64,000 nt of DNA, taken from assembly GCA_964451955.1 (NCBI GenBank), contig CAYVKG010000013.1, positions 1-64,000 on the forward strand. The letters are read 5' to 3'. Positions within the stretch are counted from its first letter, which is position 1; every line of letters starts with the position of its first letter. The translations under genes were made by a program, and so were the position numbers. The DNA comes from JAPLNB01 sp964451955 (GTDB taxonomy: Bacteria; Planctomycetota; Phycisphaerae; Tepidisphaerales; Tepidisphaeraceae). The notes beneath the pieces were generated by a model. It made no database searches and was not told where the DNA came from. It saw only the letters and a program-made list of their open reading frames with translations. Of this stretch, positions 53,908-63,851 are shown piece by piece.

Positions 53908-55344
53908 ATGTCACAGACACTCACCAGCCCCCAGCTTCGGCACGTTTCCTCCACGACCGGAAACGTGATCGTGATTGGTGGCGGCCTGGCTGGACTGGCG
54001 GCCGCCCTCGCCCTCGAGTCCGCCGGTTGGAACGCCACCCTCATCGAGGCTCGCAAGACTCTCGGCGGTCGCGCAAGCTCCTTTATCGACCCCAAAACCG
54101 GCCAGGAACTGGACAACTGCCAGCATCTGCTTCTGGGCTGCTGCACCAATCTGCGCGACCTCTACCAGCGCATGCGATCGTCACATCGAATCCGCTGGGA
54201 AAGAACCCTGCACTTCCGCGACGCGGCTCAGCAGTACGATCTCACGCCCGTCCGCAGCCTGCCTGCGCCACTGCACTTCGCACCGCCGTTCCTCGGTTTC
54301 TCCGCCCTCAGCCTCAGACAGCGATGGTCGCTGGTCCGCTCCATTTCCTCCATGATTCGCCTCGGCCGCCAAGGCCGCGAGCAACTGGCAGATCTCTCCT
54401 TCGGCGACTGGCTTGACCGGCACCGCCAGCAGCCCGGCCTCATCGATCGGTTCTACGACCCTATCCTCCGCGGTGCCTTGAATGAAGAACCCCGCAGGGC
54501 CAGCGCCAAGTATGCCATCCAAGTCTTCCAGGACGCGATGCTGCGGAATGCCGCCGGCTACGTCATGGGCCTTCCCTCATGCCCCCTCATTCATCTCTAT
54601 CAAGAGGCCTCCTGCTCGGATCTGCGCCTCGGCACGCGAGCCGCCGGATTACGATTCCGGAACGCCAGCGTCGTCGGCATCGAGTTGGCGGACGGCCAAG
54701 TCCTGACCGCCGACGCGTACGTGTTGGCTGTCAACCATCATACCGTCAGCAAGTGGATCCCTTCCGAACAGACCGAACTCGATTCGCGGTTTGCCGGCTT
54801 GGCCAATCTCCAATCCGTGCCGATCCTCGGAGCGCACCTCTGGTTCGACCGGCCGGTCATGGCCGGGACTCACACCGTCCTCCTCCAGGGTCCTCTTCAG
54901 TGGGTCTTCCGTAAAGACCGCGCTGGCCGTGAATTACACGGCGTCATCAGCGCCGCCAGAGATTGGGTCAACCGGCCACATCACCAGTGCCTCGCCGAAT
55001 TCCAGCAGCAGCTGCGCCGACTCCTGCCCGCCGCCAGCAATGCAGTACTTGAACGAGGCCTCGTCATCGTCGAGAAGCGAGCCACGTTCGCTCCGCTGCC
55101 ATCGGTCGACCGCTGGCGACCGCCGCAAGCACCCCCGCCGGGGGGTATCGCCAATCTGTTCCTCGCCGGCGACTACACCCGCACCGACTGGCCCGCCACC
55201 ATGGAAGGCGCCGTCCGCAGCGGATACCTCGCCGCCGAGGCCATCATCCGCAACCGATCCCAGACCAACGGCAACACCCCCCGCTTCCTCGTCCCCGACA
55301 TCCCGCCTCAATGGCCTTGGCGTCTGCTCGCCCAGGCACACTAG
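53908..55344 (+). CDS. hpnE: Hydroxysqualene dehydroxylase HpnE
   Basis: 478-residue flavoprotein of the amine oxidase/phytoene desaturase-like group that reduces hydroxysqualene to squalene. NVIVIGGGLAGLAAALALES is the FAD motif, followed by ARKTLGGRASSF and DNCQHLLLGCC. The C-terminal NLFLAGDYTRTDWPATMEGAVRSG closes the FAD site. No squalene-hopene cyclase gene is in the window, so the fate of squalene (hopanoids or sterols) cannot be told here. It converges with the PQQ-helical gene with 19 bases between. Confidence 0.93.
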   Translation: MSQTLTSPQLRHVSSTTGNVIVIGGGLAGLAAALALESAGWNATLIEARKTLGGRASSFIDPKTGQELDNCQHLLLGCCTNLRDLYQRMRSSHRIRWERTLHFRDAAQQYDLTPVRSLPAPLHFAPPFLGFSALSLRQRWSLVRSISSMIRLGRQGREQLADLSFGDWLDRHRQQPGLIDRFYDPILRGALNEEPRRASAKYAIQVFQDAMLRNAAGYVMGLPSCPLIHLYQEASCSDLRLGTRAAGLRFRNASVVGIELADGQVLTADAYVLAVNHHTVSKWIPSEQTELDSRFAGLANLQSVPILGAHLWFDRPVMAGTHTVLLQGPLQWVFRKDRAGRELHGVISAARDWVNRPHHQCLAEFQQQLRRLLPAASNAVLERGLVIVEKRATFAPLPSVDRWRPPQAPPPGGIANLFLAGDYTRTDWPATMEGAVRSGYLAAEAIIRNRSQTNGNTPRFLVPDIPPQWPWRLLAQAH

Positions 55345-55363
55345 GTTGGCGCCCCCCGATGGG

Positions 55364-57952
55364 TCACCTCGCCCCACGCCGCATCCGGTCCAACGCCACC
55401 GCCAATTTCATCGCATGGCACAGGTCCGCCCGGCAGAACGGAAGATCAATCTCCCCGGCCAGTGCCTGGCCGTCCGCCTCCTTCAGCAGCGCCATCGCCA
55501 TGAATGCGCTGGCTGCCAGATCGGGTGCATCAACGAAATTCTCGCCGAAATGCACCTGCCGCTCCTCGCCCTGCAATGACCAAGTCCGATACAGCGTTGT
55601 GAAGCCTTCCCAGATCTTGTCAAATGCGCCCGGAGCTTTCGCCCGGACGATTGCCGCTACTTCCGGACACAGGTCCATGAACAGCGCCAGTTTGTGCCGA
55701 TGCGGCGCGACCCTGAATGAAACCGGATCGCCGGCAGTAATAAACCGATCCAGTTCTGAACTGCCGTCAAAGGTGCCGATTGCCGCTCGCTGCCCGGCGG
55801 CCTGCCACCACGCAATCAGCGATTCGCTTGTCATCGATGCCAAATCGCGAGCCTGCTCCGCCGTGGCGGGATCCCCTGCCTGCATCCCCAGCTTCTCGCA
55901 CGCCAGCAACGACGCCAGGTATCGGTTCGCATACAGGTGCCCCTTCGTCGGGTCCAGTCGCCAACCGCTTTTCGCAAAATCCGCAAACGATGCCTTGATT
56001 GCCGGCCACGAAGCCAGAACGCGGTCCTTCTCCCCACACCGCTCTCCGTATAGCCACGCCGCATACACGCCCCCAAACACATGCGGACGTGCATCTCCGC
56101 CAAGCCGCGCCCGGAATCCTCTCGGCACATCGAACCACTCCCTCGGCTTGCCAACATTCAATGCGTGACTCCCCTGCGCTGCATAGGGCGGACGGGCGGC
56201 ATACTCCTCCGCCAATCGCGCCTTCAGACGCGCCCGCAATTCCTCCGGCAAACTCCCCCACGCCCACGCCGCCGCCTCAAACAGCGATCGGCTCTCGTCG
56301 AACAGAAACACACGCCCCGACAGCCCCGGATCAGTGAACAGCGGCGACCACTCCGTCGAAATGGCTTCCTCCATCACCCTCGCAAGTTCCTCCCGCAACT
56401 CTCCAGCGGTTCTCCCCGAAACCGCCTCAGCCCGCGCCGTTGGAACTTCCTCCCCTTCGATCACCGTCTCCCCCGCCGCCGGACCGGCCTCGCCGATCAC
56501 CACGCACAACAACCGGCTCCCCGTCTGCCAGTAAATGCGATTCCCGACCACCGCCACCCCACCTCGCCCCGGCCCATGCCATTCATTCCTCGCCCACGCC
56601 GGATTGCGAAACCCGCCATACCGGTCCCGCTCCCCACACATCGCGTGAAGATCATTCGTCTTCAGGTTAAACCCGCTCAGCGTACCCTGGTGCACGACCA
56701 GCACCGTCTCGCCCGCAACAACAAAGTTCTGCGACTCGTCAGCCGTCCCCCAGAAACAGTTCCACGGCGGCTGTTTGCCCTGCCTGTGAAACAGCGGCTC
56801 AACCTGGTTCTTCGCCACGTCCAGCAGCCCCAACCCCACCATCGGCGCCACACCATGGTTCCAGTTGCCGTAGGCGCTCCGGTACAACACCAGCAGCCGT
56901 CCGTCGCGTGTCTTGGCCGGCATCACCCCGACTCCCTGGCATCCCCCCACCCACATCACCGGAGCCGTCTGCGTTTCTCGCCCGGTCTCGGCGTCCAGCA
57001 CAAAAAACGTCTCCGCATCGCGATTCGCCCGCAGGTACTCCGACACCGCCCGCTGCTCCTTCGCATACAAGTCCGCATTCCCGCGCGCCGCCTCGCTCTT
57101 CAACCACGTGTCCAACTTCTTCCAGTCGCTGTCATCCGCCCCCGCATTGCGAGCCAGCAGCGTCCGGTCTCGCCCAATGCGATGCCCCATGTTCAAGAGC
57201 GGATTGGTCCTCACAATCACATACCCTCGCCCATCAGCTTCGATTACGATCGGGTAGTAATCACGCGCGGTCTGCCCCGCCAGTGCCTCCGAAGTCCACA
57301 GCAGCTTCCCATCGTCCAGCGAGAAGCACCTCACGCGCAGATCCTCCGCCGTCACGAACACTCTCGCCCCGAAAACCGCCGCCGTCTGCCGAATCGGCAC
57401 GCCCAGCGAACTTCGCCACCGCACTTGCCCCCCCGCCGCATCCAAGGCAAACAACTCCCCACACCGCGACCCGATCAGCACCCGCCCACCCGCCACTACC
57501 GGCGACGCCGAATATCCGCCAACGACCACCTCACTCTGCCAGATAACCCTCCCGCTCCCCGCGTCCAGCCCATACACCCGGCCGTCCACGCAACCCGCGT
57601 ACACACGCCCATCCATCGCCGCCGGCGAATGCAAAAACGCGCCGCTCGCCAGAAACCGCCAGACCGGCCTGCCACTCACCCCATCCAACGCGTAGACACT
57701 CCCCGCATGCGTCGCGATGTACACCCTCCCATCCACCACGATCGGCTCCACCGCCGACCCAATACGCTCCCCCGCAAACGCTGTCGCCCAAACCAGCCGA
57801 TACGGCCCCTTCAACTCCGCATCCACAAACCCATCATGCTTCGCATTCCCATGCAACATCGGCCAGTCGGCAGATGCGGCCCTGCCCAGCGACAGAACTC
57901 CTGTCATCGCCACCAACAACACCCCCACAACACGATTCCGGTCCGCTGCCAT
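55364..57952 (-). CDS. PQQ-like propeller protein with large helical C-terminal domain
   Basis: 862 residues with a signal peptide (about 1-28). Residues about 30-530 form a PQQ-like propeller: VDGRVYIATHAGSVYALDG, MDGRVYAGCVDGRVYGLDAG, CFSLDDGKLLWTSE and LDAETGRETQTA. From about 560 the sequence is alpha-helical and reminiscent of alpha/alpha-toroid glycoside hydrolase or lyase domains: AAWAWGSLPEELRARLKAR, WPAIKASFADFAKSGWRLD and ANRYLASLLACEKLG. The joining of both parts is not one I can match to a named family. It is divergent from the GH95 fucosidase by 167 bases and may act with it on polysaccharide. Confidence 0.75.
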   Translation of the reverse strand: MAADRNRVVGVLLVAMTGVLSLGRAASADWPMLHGNAKHDGFVDAELKGPYRLVWATAFAGERIGSAVEPIVVDGRVYIATHAGSVYALDGVSGRPVWRFLASGAFLHSPAAMDGRVYAGCVDGRVYGLDAGSGRVIWQSEVVVGGYSASPVVAGGRVLIGSRCGELFALDAAGGQVRWRSSLGVPIRQTAAVFGARVFVTAEDLRVRCFSLDDGKLLWTSEALAGQTARDYYPIVIEADGRGYVIVRTNPLLNMGHRIGRDRTLLARNAGADDSDWKKLDTWLKSEAARGNADLYAKEQRAVSEYLRANRDAETFFVLDAETGRETQTAPVMWVGGCQGVGVMPAKTRDGRLLVLYRSAYGNWNHGVAPMVGLGLLDVAKNQVEPLFHRQGKQPPWNCFWGTADESQNFVVAGETVLVVHQGTLSGFNLKTNDLHAMCGERDRYGGFRNPAWARNEWHGPGRGGVAVVGNRIYWQTGSRLLCVVIGEAGPAAGETVIEGEEVPTARAEAVSGRTAGELREELARVMEEAISTEWSPLFTDPGLSGRVFLFDESRSLFEAAAWAWGSLPEELRARLKARLAEEYAARPPYAAQGSHALNVGKPREWFDVPRGFRARLGGDARPHVFGGVYAAWLYGERCGEKDRVLASWPAIKASFADFAKSGWRLDPTKGHLYANRYLASLLACEKLGMQAGDPATAEQARDLASMTSESLIAWWQAAGQRAAIGTFDGSSELDRFITAGDPVSFRVAPHRHKLALFMDLCPEVAAIVRAKAPGAFDKIWEGFTTLYRTWSLQGEERQVHFGENFVDAPDLAASAFMAMALLKEADGQALAGEIDLPFCRADLCHAMKLAVALDRMRRGAR

Positions 57953-58119
57953 CGCCTCGCTCCCATGTGGTTCGGCTACCGCATCCGGGCACGCGCCAAC
58001 GACACGTTCTCCGATGACTACTCAGAGTAAATCGAAGCGTTGCGATCGCCGTCCGTCGTGGCAGAATATGTATTGCCCGATTCCAGTCGCGTTAAACGCG
58101 CGCCAACGGAGAATCATCC

Positions 58120-60321
58120 ATGACTACTGGCTTGCTGCGACTCCTCCCGATCATCACAATCGCGATTCTGTGCCTGCCCGCTGCGGCACAGGAATCCGCG
58201 CCCGAGCCTTTCCTGCTCCGCTACGACAAACCCGCCAACAACTGGTCCAGCGAGGCCCTCCCACTCGGTAACGGCCGGCTCGGTTGCATGGTCTTCGGCG
58301 GCGTCACAAAAGAACGCATCCAATTCAACGAAAGCAGCCTCTGGACCGGCGACGCCAACCCCTCAGGCAACTACAACACCATGGGTGCCTACCAGAACTT
58401 CGGCGACCTGTTCATCGACACCGCCGACTCCCCCCCCGAGACCTACGATCGAGCCCTCTCCCTTTCCAACGCCATCCACCGCGTCACCTTCAAACAGGCT
58501 GGCATCACCCACTCCCGAACCATGTTCGCCAGCCACCCCGACAACGTCATCGTCCTTCACTGGACCGCCGATCGTCCCAGCTCCATCTCCGGCGACATTC
58601 GCCTCCAAGGCACCCACGGCGAAACCACCCGGATCGACGCCAATACCCTCGCCTTCACCGGCACACTCAAGAACGGCCTCGCCTATGAAGCCCGTGCGCG
58701 CGTTCTGGCCAAGGGCGGCAACATCCAATCCACCGCAAACTCCCTCCGCCTGCAAGGCTGCGATGAAGCCACCATCCTCCTGGCCGCCGCCACCAACTAC
58801 GTCATGGATCCGGCCCGCTCCTGGCGCGCCCACAACCCCGCCGGCCCCGTCCGCGAACAGCTCGACACCGCCTCCACCCGCTCATTCGACCAACTCAAGT
58901 CCCGCCATATCACCGATCACCAAAGCCTCTTCGCCCGCGTCGATGCGTCATGGGGCCAGACCCTGCCCGACATCCGATCACAGCCCACCGATCGCCGCCT
59001 TGCCGCCATCGCCAAGGGCGGTTCCGACCCCGAACTCGAAGCCACCCTCTTCCAACTCGGCCGATACCTGCTGATCGCATCCTCCCGCCGACCCGGTCTG
59101 CCCGCCAACCTCCAAGGCCTCTGGAACGACAGCAACAGCCCCCCATGGAGCAGCGACTACCACACCAATATCAACATCCAGATGAACTACTGGCCCGCTG
59201 AACCCGCCAACCTGGCCGAGTGTGCACTGCCCCTCTTTGACCTCATCATGGCCATGCGCCAACCCAGCCGCCTCGCCACCCGCGCCGCCTTCGGAAATGT
59301 CCGCGGCTGGACCGCTCGAACCTCCCACAACATATTCGGCGGCCACGGCTGGGAGTGGAACATCCCCGCCAGCGCCTGGTACGCACTGCATTTCTGGGAA
59401 CATTACGCTTTCAACCCCGACAAGACCTACCTCCGCGAAGTCGCCTATCCCATGGCTAAAGAAGTCTGCGAATTCTGGATCGATCACCTCAAAAAACTCC
59501 CCGACGGTACGCTCGTCGTCCCCAACGGCTGGTCACCCGAACATGGCCCGCGCGAAGACGGCGTCGCCCACGACCAGCAGATCGTCTGGGAACTCTTCAC
59601 CTTCACCCTCAAAATGGCCGACGACCTGGCCATCGACCGCGATTTCCGCAACCAACTCTCCGCCATGCGCGACAAACTCGCCGGACCCAGAATCGGCCGC
59701 TGGGGACAACTCCAGGAGTGGATGACCGACCGCGACGACCCCAAAGACCAGCACCGCCACACCTCCCACCTCTTCGCCGTCTATCCCGGCAGCCAGATCT
59801 CCGTCACCAAAACCCCCGATTGGGCCAAGGCCGCCAAGATCTCCCTCGAAGCACGCGGCACATCAGGCGACAGCCGCCGTGAATGGGCCTGGGCCTGGCG
59901 ATGCAACATGTGGGCTCGCCTCGCCGATGGCGACCGCGCCTACTCCATGCTCCGAAACCTCCTCGCCCATAACACCCTCCCCAATCTCTTCGGCAACCAC
60001 CCCCCCATGCAGCTCGATGGCAACTTCGGTATCACCGCCGGCATCTGCGAAATGCTCCTCCAATCCCACACCGGCGAAATCCACCTCCTCCCCGCCCTGC
60101 CAAAGGCCTGGCCCACAGGTTACGTCAAAGGCCTCCGCGCACGCAGCGGATTCCAGGTCGATATCCAATGGCAAAACGGCCAACTCCAGTCCGCCGCCAT
60201 CCGCAGCAACAGCGGCGGCACAGCCAAAGTCCGCTACGGCCAGAAGATAGTTGACCTAACAATCCCGCCCGGCGGGTCAAAACGAATCAGCCCTGATCTC
60301 CAACCGACCGCCAAACCGTGA
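58120..60321 (+). CDS. GH95 alpha-L-fucosidase
   Basis: 733-residue exported inverting fucosidase. The signal peptide ends near residue 23 (AAAQ). The N-terminal beta domain has WSSEALPLGNGRLGCMVFGG and RIQFNESSLWTGD. The alpha/alpha-barrel begins near 290 with SRRPGLPANLQGLWNDSNSP and continues with YHTNINIQMNYWPAEPANLA, GWEWNIPASAWYALHFWEHY and GWSPEHGPREDG; the Asn and Glu/Asp residues of these blocks match the catalytic positions of characterised GH95 enzymes. The C-terminal domain is beta-rich. CGGAGAATCATCC precedes the ATG. It converges tightly with ilvD. Confidence 0.95.
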   Translation: MTTGLLRLLPIITIAILCLPAAAQESAPEPFLLRYDKPANNWSSEALPLGNGRLGCMVFGGVTKERIQFNESSLWTGDANPSGNYNTMGAYQNFGDLFIDTADSPPETYDRALSLSNAIHRVTFKQAGITHSRTMFASHPDNVIVLHWTADRPSSISGDIRLQGTHGETTRIDANTLAFTGTLKNGLAYEARARVLAKGGNIQSTANSLRLQGCDEATILLAAATNYVMDPARSWRAHNPAGPVREQLDTASTRSFDQLKSRHITDHQSLFARVDASWGQTLPDIRSQPTDRRLAAIAKGGSDPELEATLFQLGRYLLIASSRRPGLPANLQGLWNDSNSPPWSSDYHTNINIQMNYWPAEPANLAECALPLFDLIMAMRQPSRLATRAAFGNVRGWTARTSHNIFGGHGWEWNIPASAWYALHFWEHYAFNPDKTYLREVAYPMAKEVCEFWIDHLKKLPDGTLVVPNGWSPEHGPREDGVAHDQQIVWELFTFTLKMADDLAIDRDFRNQLSAMRDKLAGPRIGRWGQLQEWMTDRDDPKDQHRHTSHLFAVYPGSQISVTKTPDWAKAAKISLEARGTSGDSRREWAWAWRCNMWARLADGDRAYSMLRNLLAHNTLPNLFGNHPPMQLDGNFGITAGICEMLLQSHTGEIHLLPALPKAWPTGYVKGLRARSGFQVDIQWQNGQLQSAAIRSNSGGTAKVRYGQKIVDLTIPPGGSKRISPDLQPTAKP

Positions 60322-60326
60322 AACCG

Positions 60327-62015
60327 TCACAGCTCCGGCTTCCTCAACACCGCCCCCGTGTCCGCGCTCGTCACCATCGTCGCGTACCTCGCCAGATAGC
60401 CATAGTCCACCTTCGGCCCAGGTCGCTTCCATGCCGCTTTGCGCTTCGCTAACTCGGCATCGTCCACACACAGCGTCAGCTTCCGCGACGGAATGTCCAC
60501 CTCGATCATGTCGCCCGGCTCGATAAACGCGATCGGCCCGCCCGCCGCCGCCTCCGGTGACACATGCCCAATGCACGCCCCGCGCGTCCCGCCGCTGAAC
60601 CGCCCGTCCGTGATCAATGCCACCGACTCGCCCAACCCTCGCCCCATGATCGCGCTCGTGGGCGCCAGCATCTCCTGCATCCCGGGACCACCCTTCGGCC
60701 CCTCGTAACGCACCACCACCACATCTCCCGCCTTCACCTTCCCCGCAAGAATCCCCGCGTTCGCCTCTTCCTCCGAATGGAAGATCACCGCCGGTCCCTT
60801 GTGCTTCATCATCGCGGGCGTCACTCCGCCAGTCTTCACCACCGACCCGCTCGGCGCCAAGTTGCCAAACAGCACCGCCAAACCGCCCTTCTCGCTGTAC
60901 GCTCGATCCAGCGGCCGAATCACCTCCGGGTCCTTCACCGCCGCCGTTGAGAGGTTCTCGCCTAGCGTCTTGCCCGTCACCGTCATGCAGTCCAGGTTCA
61001 GCACGCCCGCCTTCTGCGAGATCGTTTTCAAAATCGCCGGAATCCCCCCCGCTCGATCCACGTCCTCTAGGTGGTGAATCCCTGCCGGCGAAACCTTGCA
61101 GATGTGCGGCACTCGCTCCGCCACCTCGTTCAACTTCCTCAAATCAAATCGGCAACCCGCTTCGATAGCTACCGCCAGCGTGTGCAAGACCGTGTTCGTC
61201 GAACCGCCCATCGCCATATCCAGCGCAAACGCGTTCTCAAAGCTCCGCTGATTCAGAATGTCCCGCGGCCGGATGCCCTTCTGCACCAGGTTCATGATCG
61301 CTGCCCCCGCCGCCCTGAATAGCTCATCCCGCTTCGGGTCCGTTGCCAGAATCGTCCCGTTGTACGGCAACGCCAGCCCCAGCGCCTCGCACAGGCAATT
61401 CATGCTGTTCGCCGTAAACATCCCCGAGCATGAACCGCATGTCGGACATGCATGTCGCTCAATCTCCGTCAGCTCCTTCTCCGTCATATTCCCCGCCGAC
61501 AGCTTCCCAACCCCCTCAAAAACCGAAATCAGGTCAATCGTCTTGCCCGTCGACGGCAGCCGCCCCGCCTTCATCGGACCGCCCGATACAAACACCGTCG
61601 GGATGTTCACCCGCGCCGCCGCCATCATCATCCCCGGCACGATCTTATCGCAGTTCGGAATGCAAACCATCCCGTCAAAACAGTGCGCCCGCACCATCGT
61701 CTCCACGCAGTCGGCAATCAGCTCCCGCGACGCCAGCGAATACTTCATCCCCACGTGCCCCATCGCAATCCCGTCATCCACGCCAATCGTGTTGAACTCA
61801 AATGGCACCCCCCCCGCCGCCCGAACCGCGTCGCGAACCTTCTTCCCCACCACGTCCAGGTGCACATGCCCCGGCACAATCTGCGTGAACGAGTTGCACA
61901 CCGCAATGAATGGCTTGTCAAAATCCGCCTCCGACTGAATGACCCCCGTCGCTCGCAATAGACTCCGGTGCGGTGCCCGAATCGCCCCCTTCTTGATCGT
62001 ATCACTGATCGCCAT
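60327..62015 (-). CDS. ilvD: Dihydroxy-acid dehydratase
   Basis: 562-residue iron-sulfur enzyme of valine, leucine and isoleucine synthesis that dehydrates 2,3-dihydroxy-3-methyl acids to 2-keto acids. The cluster Cys residues are visible in IPNCDKIVPGM and CPTCGSCSGMFTANSMN; SFTQIVPGHVHLD and GRFSGGTRGACIGH are further family blocks. The start at 62015 follows AAGGAGACCAAAGTC, while the longer frame to 62279 overlaps the divergent UbiD gene. Only five bases separate its stop from that of the GH95 gene. Confidence 0.97.
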   Translation of the reverse strand: MAISDTIKKGAIRAPHRSLLRATGVIQSEADFDKPFIAVCNSFTQIVPGHVHLDVVGKKVRDAVRAAGGVPFEFNTIGVDDGIAMGHVGMKYSLASRELIADCVETMVRAHCFDGMVCIPNCDKIVPGMMMAAARVNIPTVFVSGGPMKAGRLPSTGKTIDLISVFEGVGKLSAGNMTEKELTEIERHACPTCGSCSGMFTANSMNCLCEALGLALPYNGTILATDPKRDELFRAAGAAIMNLVQKGIRPRDILNQRSFENAFALDMAMGGSTNTVLHTLAVAIEAGCRFDLRKLNEVAERVPHICKVSPAGIHHLEDVDRAGGIPAILKTISQKAGVLNLDCMTVTGKTLGENLSTAAVKDPEVIRPLDRAYSEKGGLAVLFGNLAPSGSVVKTGGVTPAMMKHKGPAVIFHSEEEANAGILAGKVKAGDVVVVRYEGPKGGPGMQEMLAPTSAIMGRGLGESVALITDGRFSGGTRGACIGHVSPEAAAGGPIAFIEPGDMIEVDIPSRKLTLCVDDAELAKRKAAWKRPGPKVDYGYLARYATMVTSADTGAVLRKPEL

Positions 62016-62135
62016 GACTTTGGTCTCCTTATATGCGGGCAAATCATAGCACAAACCGCGGCATGGTGCAGCCCGCCCGGCGCCGGATCCGCCAGGCGCT
62101 TTGTGTTCGCGACTCCGCCGTCTTAACATCAGGCA

Positions 62136-63698
62136 ATGCCCACCGAAACGCTCTCCCAATTCCTGGAACTTCTCCAACAAAACGACGACCTGGTGCGCGT
62201 CCGCACAGAGGTCTCGCCGTTCCTCGAAATCGCGCATATCGCCGACCGAGTCTCCAAAATGCCGGCCACACATGCCCACCAGGAACTCGATCGGTCATTC
62301 GCCGCAAACCTCGGCGGAAAAGCCCTGCTCTTTGAGTCCGTCAAGGGAAGCGAAATGCCGGTGGCGATCAATACCTTTGGGTCCTACTGGCGCATGAACC
62401 AGGCCCTCGGGTCCAGCAGTCTGGAGGAGTTGGCTCACCGAGTGCAGCAACTTGTGAAGCCCGAGATTCCGACCACCCTCTTGCAGAAGATGAAGAAACT
62501 GCCTGACTTGATGAAGCTCGCCGGCTACGGGCCCAGAAGCGTGCGGAACGGCATCTGCCAGCAGGTGGTGATGGAAGCAGAAGCCGCGGATTTGACGAAA
62601 TTGCCCATCATTCAGTGCTGGCCACTGGATGGGAAACTCGCGCCGGGACTCATGGCCGATCAGCGGGAACTCACAAACGTGAAGCAGCGAGGGACCGGCC
62701 GGTACATCACCCTCGGCGCGATCTTCACGACAAATCCGATTGATGGATCACGGAACATCGGCATGTATCGCGTGCAAGTGTATGGACCGCGACTGGCAGC
62801 CATGCACTGCCACGTGCACCACGACGGAGCAAGACACCTCCGCATGTGGAAGGCGGCCGGCAAAAAGATGCCGACCGCGATCGTGCTCGGCGGACCATCG
62901 GTCTTGCCCTACGCCGCCTCAGCCCCACTGCCGCCAGGCATCGAGGAAATCATCTTCGCCGGGTTCCTCAACCAGAGCGGGATTGAGATGGTCAAATGCC
63001 GAACTATCGACATGGAGGTCCCAGCCAACGCTGAGATCGTGATCGAAGGGCTCGTTGATCCAGAACAGCCGCTCATGGAAGGGCCCTTCGGCGATCACAC
63101 GGGGTACTACTCCCTCGCCGATTACTACCACGCGTTTCACGTGACGGCGATTACCCATCGGAAAAACCCGATATACCCCACGACGATGGTTGGCCGAATA
63201 CCGGCGGAGGATTATTACCTGGGCAAGGCAACCGAGCGAATCTTCTTGCCGCTCCTGCAAATGATCGTGCCGGACATCATCGACTACACGCTGCCGGCCA
63301 GCGGCGTCTTCCATAACTGCGCCTTCGTCCGCATCAAAAAAGAGTATCCCTATCAGGCCAGGCGGGTCATGCACGCCATCTGGGGAGCCGGACAAATGTC
63401 CCTGACCAAGTTCATCATCGTCGTCGATGAGAATGTCGACGTCCACAACGAGCAGGAAGTTCTGTTCCGGCTCTTCGCCAATTGCGATCCGCAACGCGAT
63501 ACCGAAATCGTGCATGGACCGGTGGACATACTGGATCATGCCTCCCCGGAGCTCGGCACAGGCTCCAAGATCGGATTCGACGCGACCATCAAGATCGCCG
63601 GAGAGGGAAAAGTGCGACCCTGGCCACCCGATCTGATCATGGATGAGAACGTCAAACAACTCGTCGAACAAAAATGGAAAGAGTATGGAATTGGCTAA
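62136..63698 (+). CDS. ubiD: UbiD family prenylated-FMN decarboxylase
   Basis: 520-residue decarboxylase of the UbiD superfamily, which removes CO2 from aromatic or alpha,beta-unsaturated acids with prenyl-FMN. Recognisable blocks are WPLDGKLAPGLMAD, DGSRNIGMYRVQVYG, IVEG-like IVIEGLVDPEQPLMEGPFGD, HTGYYSLADYYHAFHV and FIIVVDENVDVHNEQEVLF. The Arg and Glu residues around these blocks are the usual catalytic pair. The longer length and N-terminus resemble UbiD itself or the menaquinone-pathway relative; the substrate (ubiquinone or futalosine-type menaquinone precursor) cannot be fixed. No UbiX gene is in the window. Confidence 0.88.
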   Translation: MPTETLSQFLELLQQNDDLVRVRTEVSPFLEIAHIADRVSKMPATHAHQELDRSFAANLGGKALLFESVKGSEMPVAINTFGSYWRMNQALGSSSLEELAHRVQQLVKPEIPTTLLQKMKKLPDLMKLAGYGPRSVRNGICQQVVMEAEAADLTKLPIIQCWPLDGKLAPGLMADQRELTNVKQRGTGRYITLGAIFTTNPIDGSRNIGMYRVQVYGPRLAAMHCHVHHDGARHLRMWKAAGKKMPTAIVLGGPSVLPYAASAPLPPGIEEIIFAGFLNQSGIEMVKCRTIDMEVPANAEIVIEGLVDPEQPLMEGPFGDHTGYYSLADYYHAFHVTAITHRKNPIYPTTMVGRIPAEDYYLGKATERIFLPLLQMIVPDIIDYTLPASGVFHNCAFVRIKKEYPYQARRVMHAIWGAGQMSLTKFIIVVDENVDVHNEQEVLFRLFANCDPQRDTEIVHGPVDILDHASPELGTGSKIGFDATIKIAGEGKVRPWPPDLIMDENVKQLVEQKWKEYGIG

Positions 63699-63851
63699 GC
63701 AGATTGGCCACGGCAACCCGATTGCCCCGTCACGGTGTGCCAGCCGGTGCCGGATTCGCATCGCATCCTGACCCATACCCTCCAGCCCGCTCACGTCCGG
63801 TTCCACTCCGGCTCCATTATGCCGCGGGCGAAGCCCCACTATAATCTTGCC

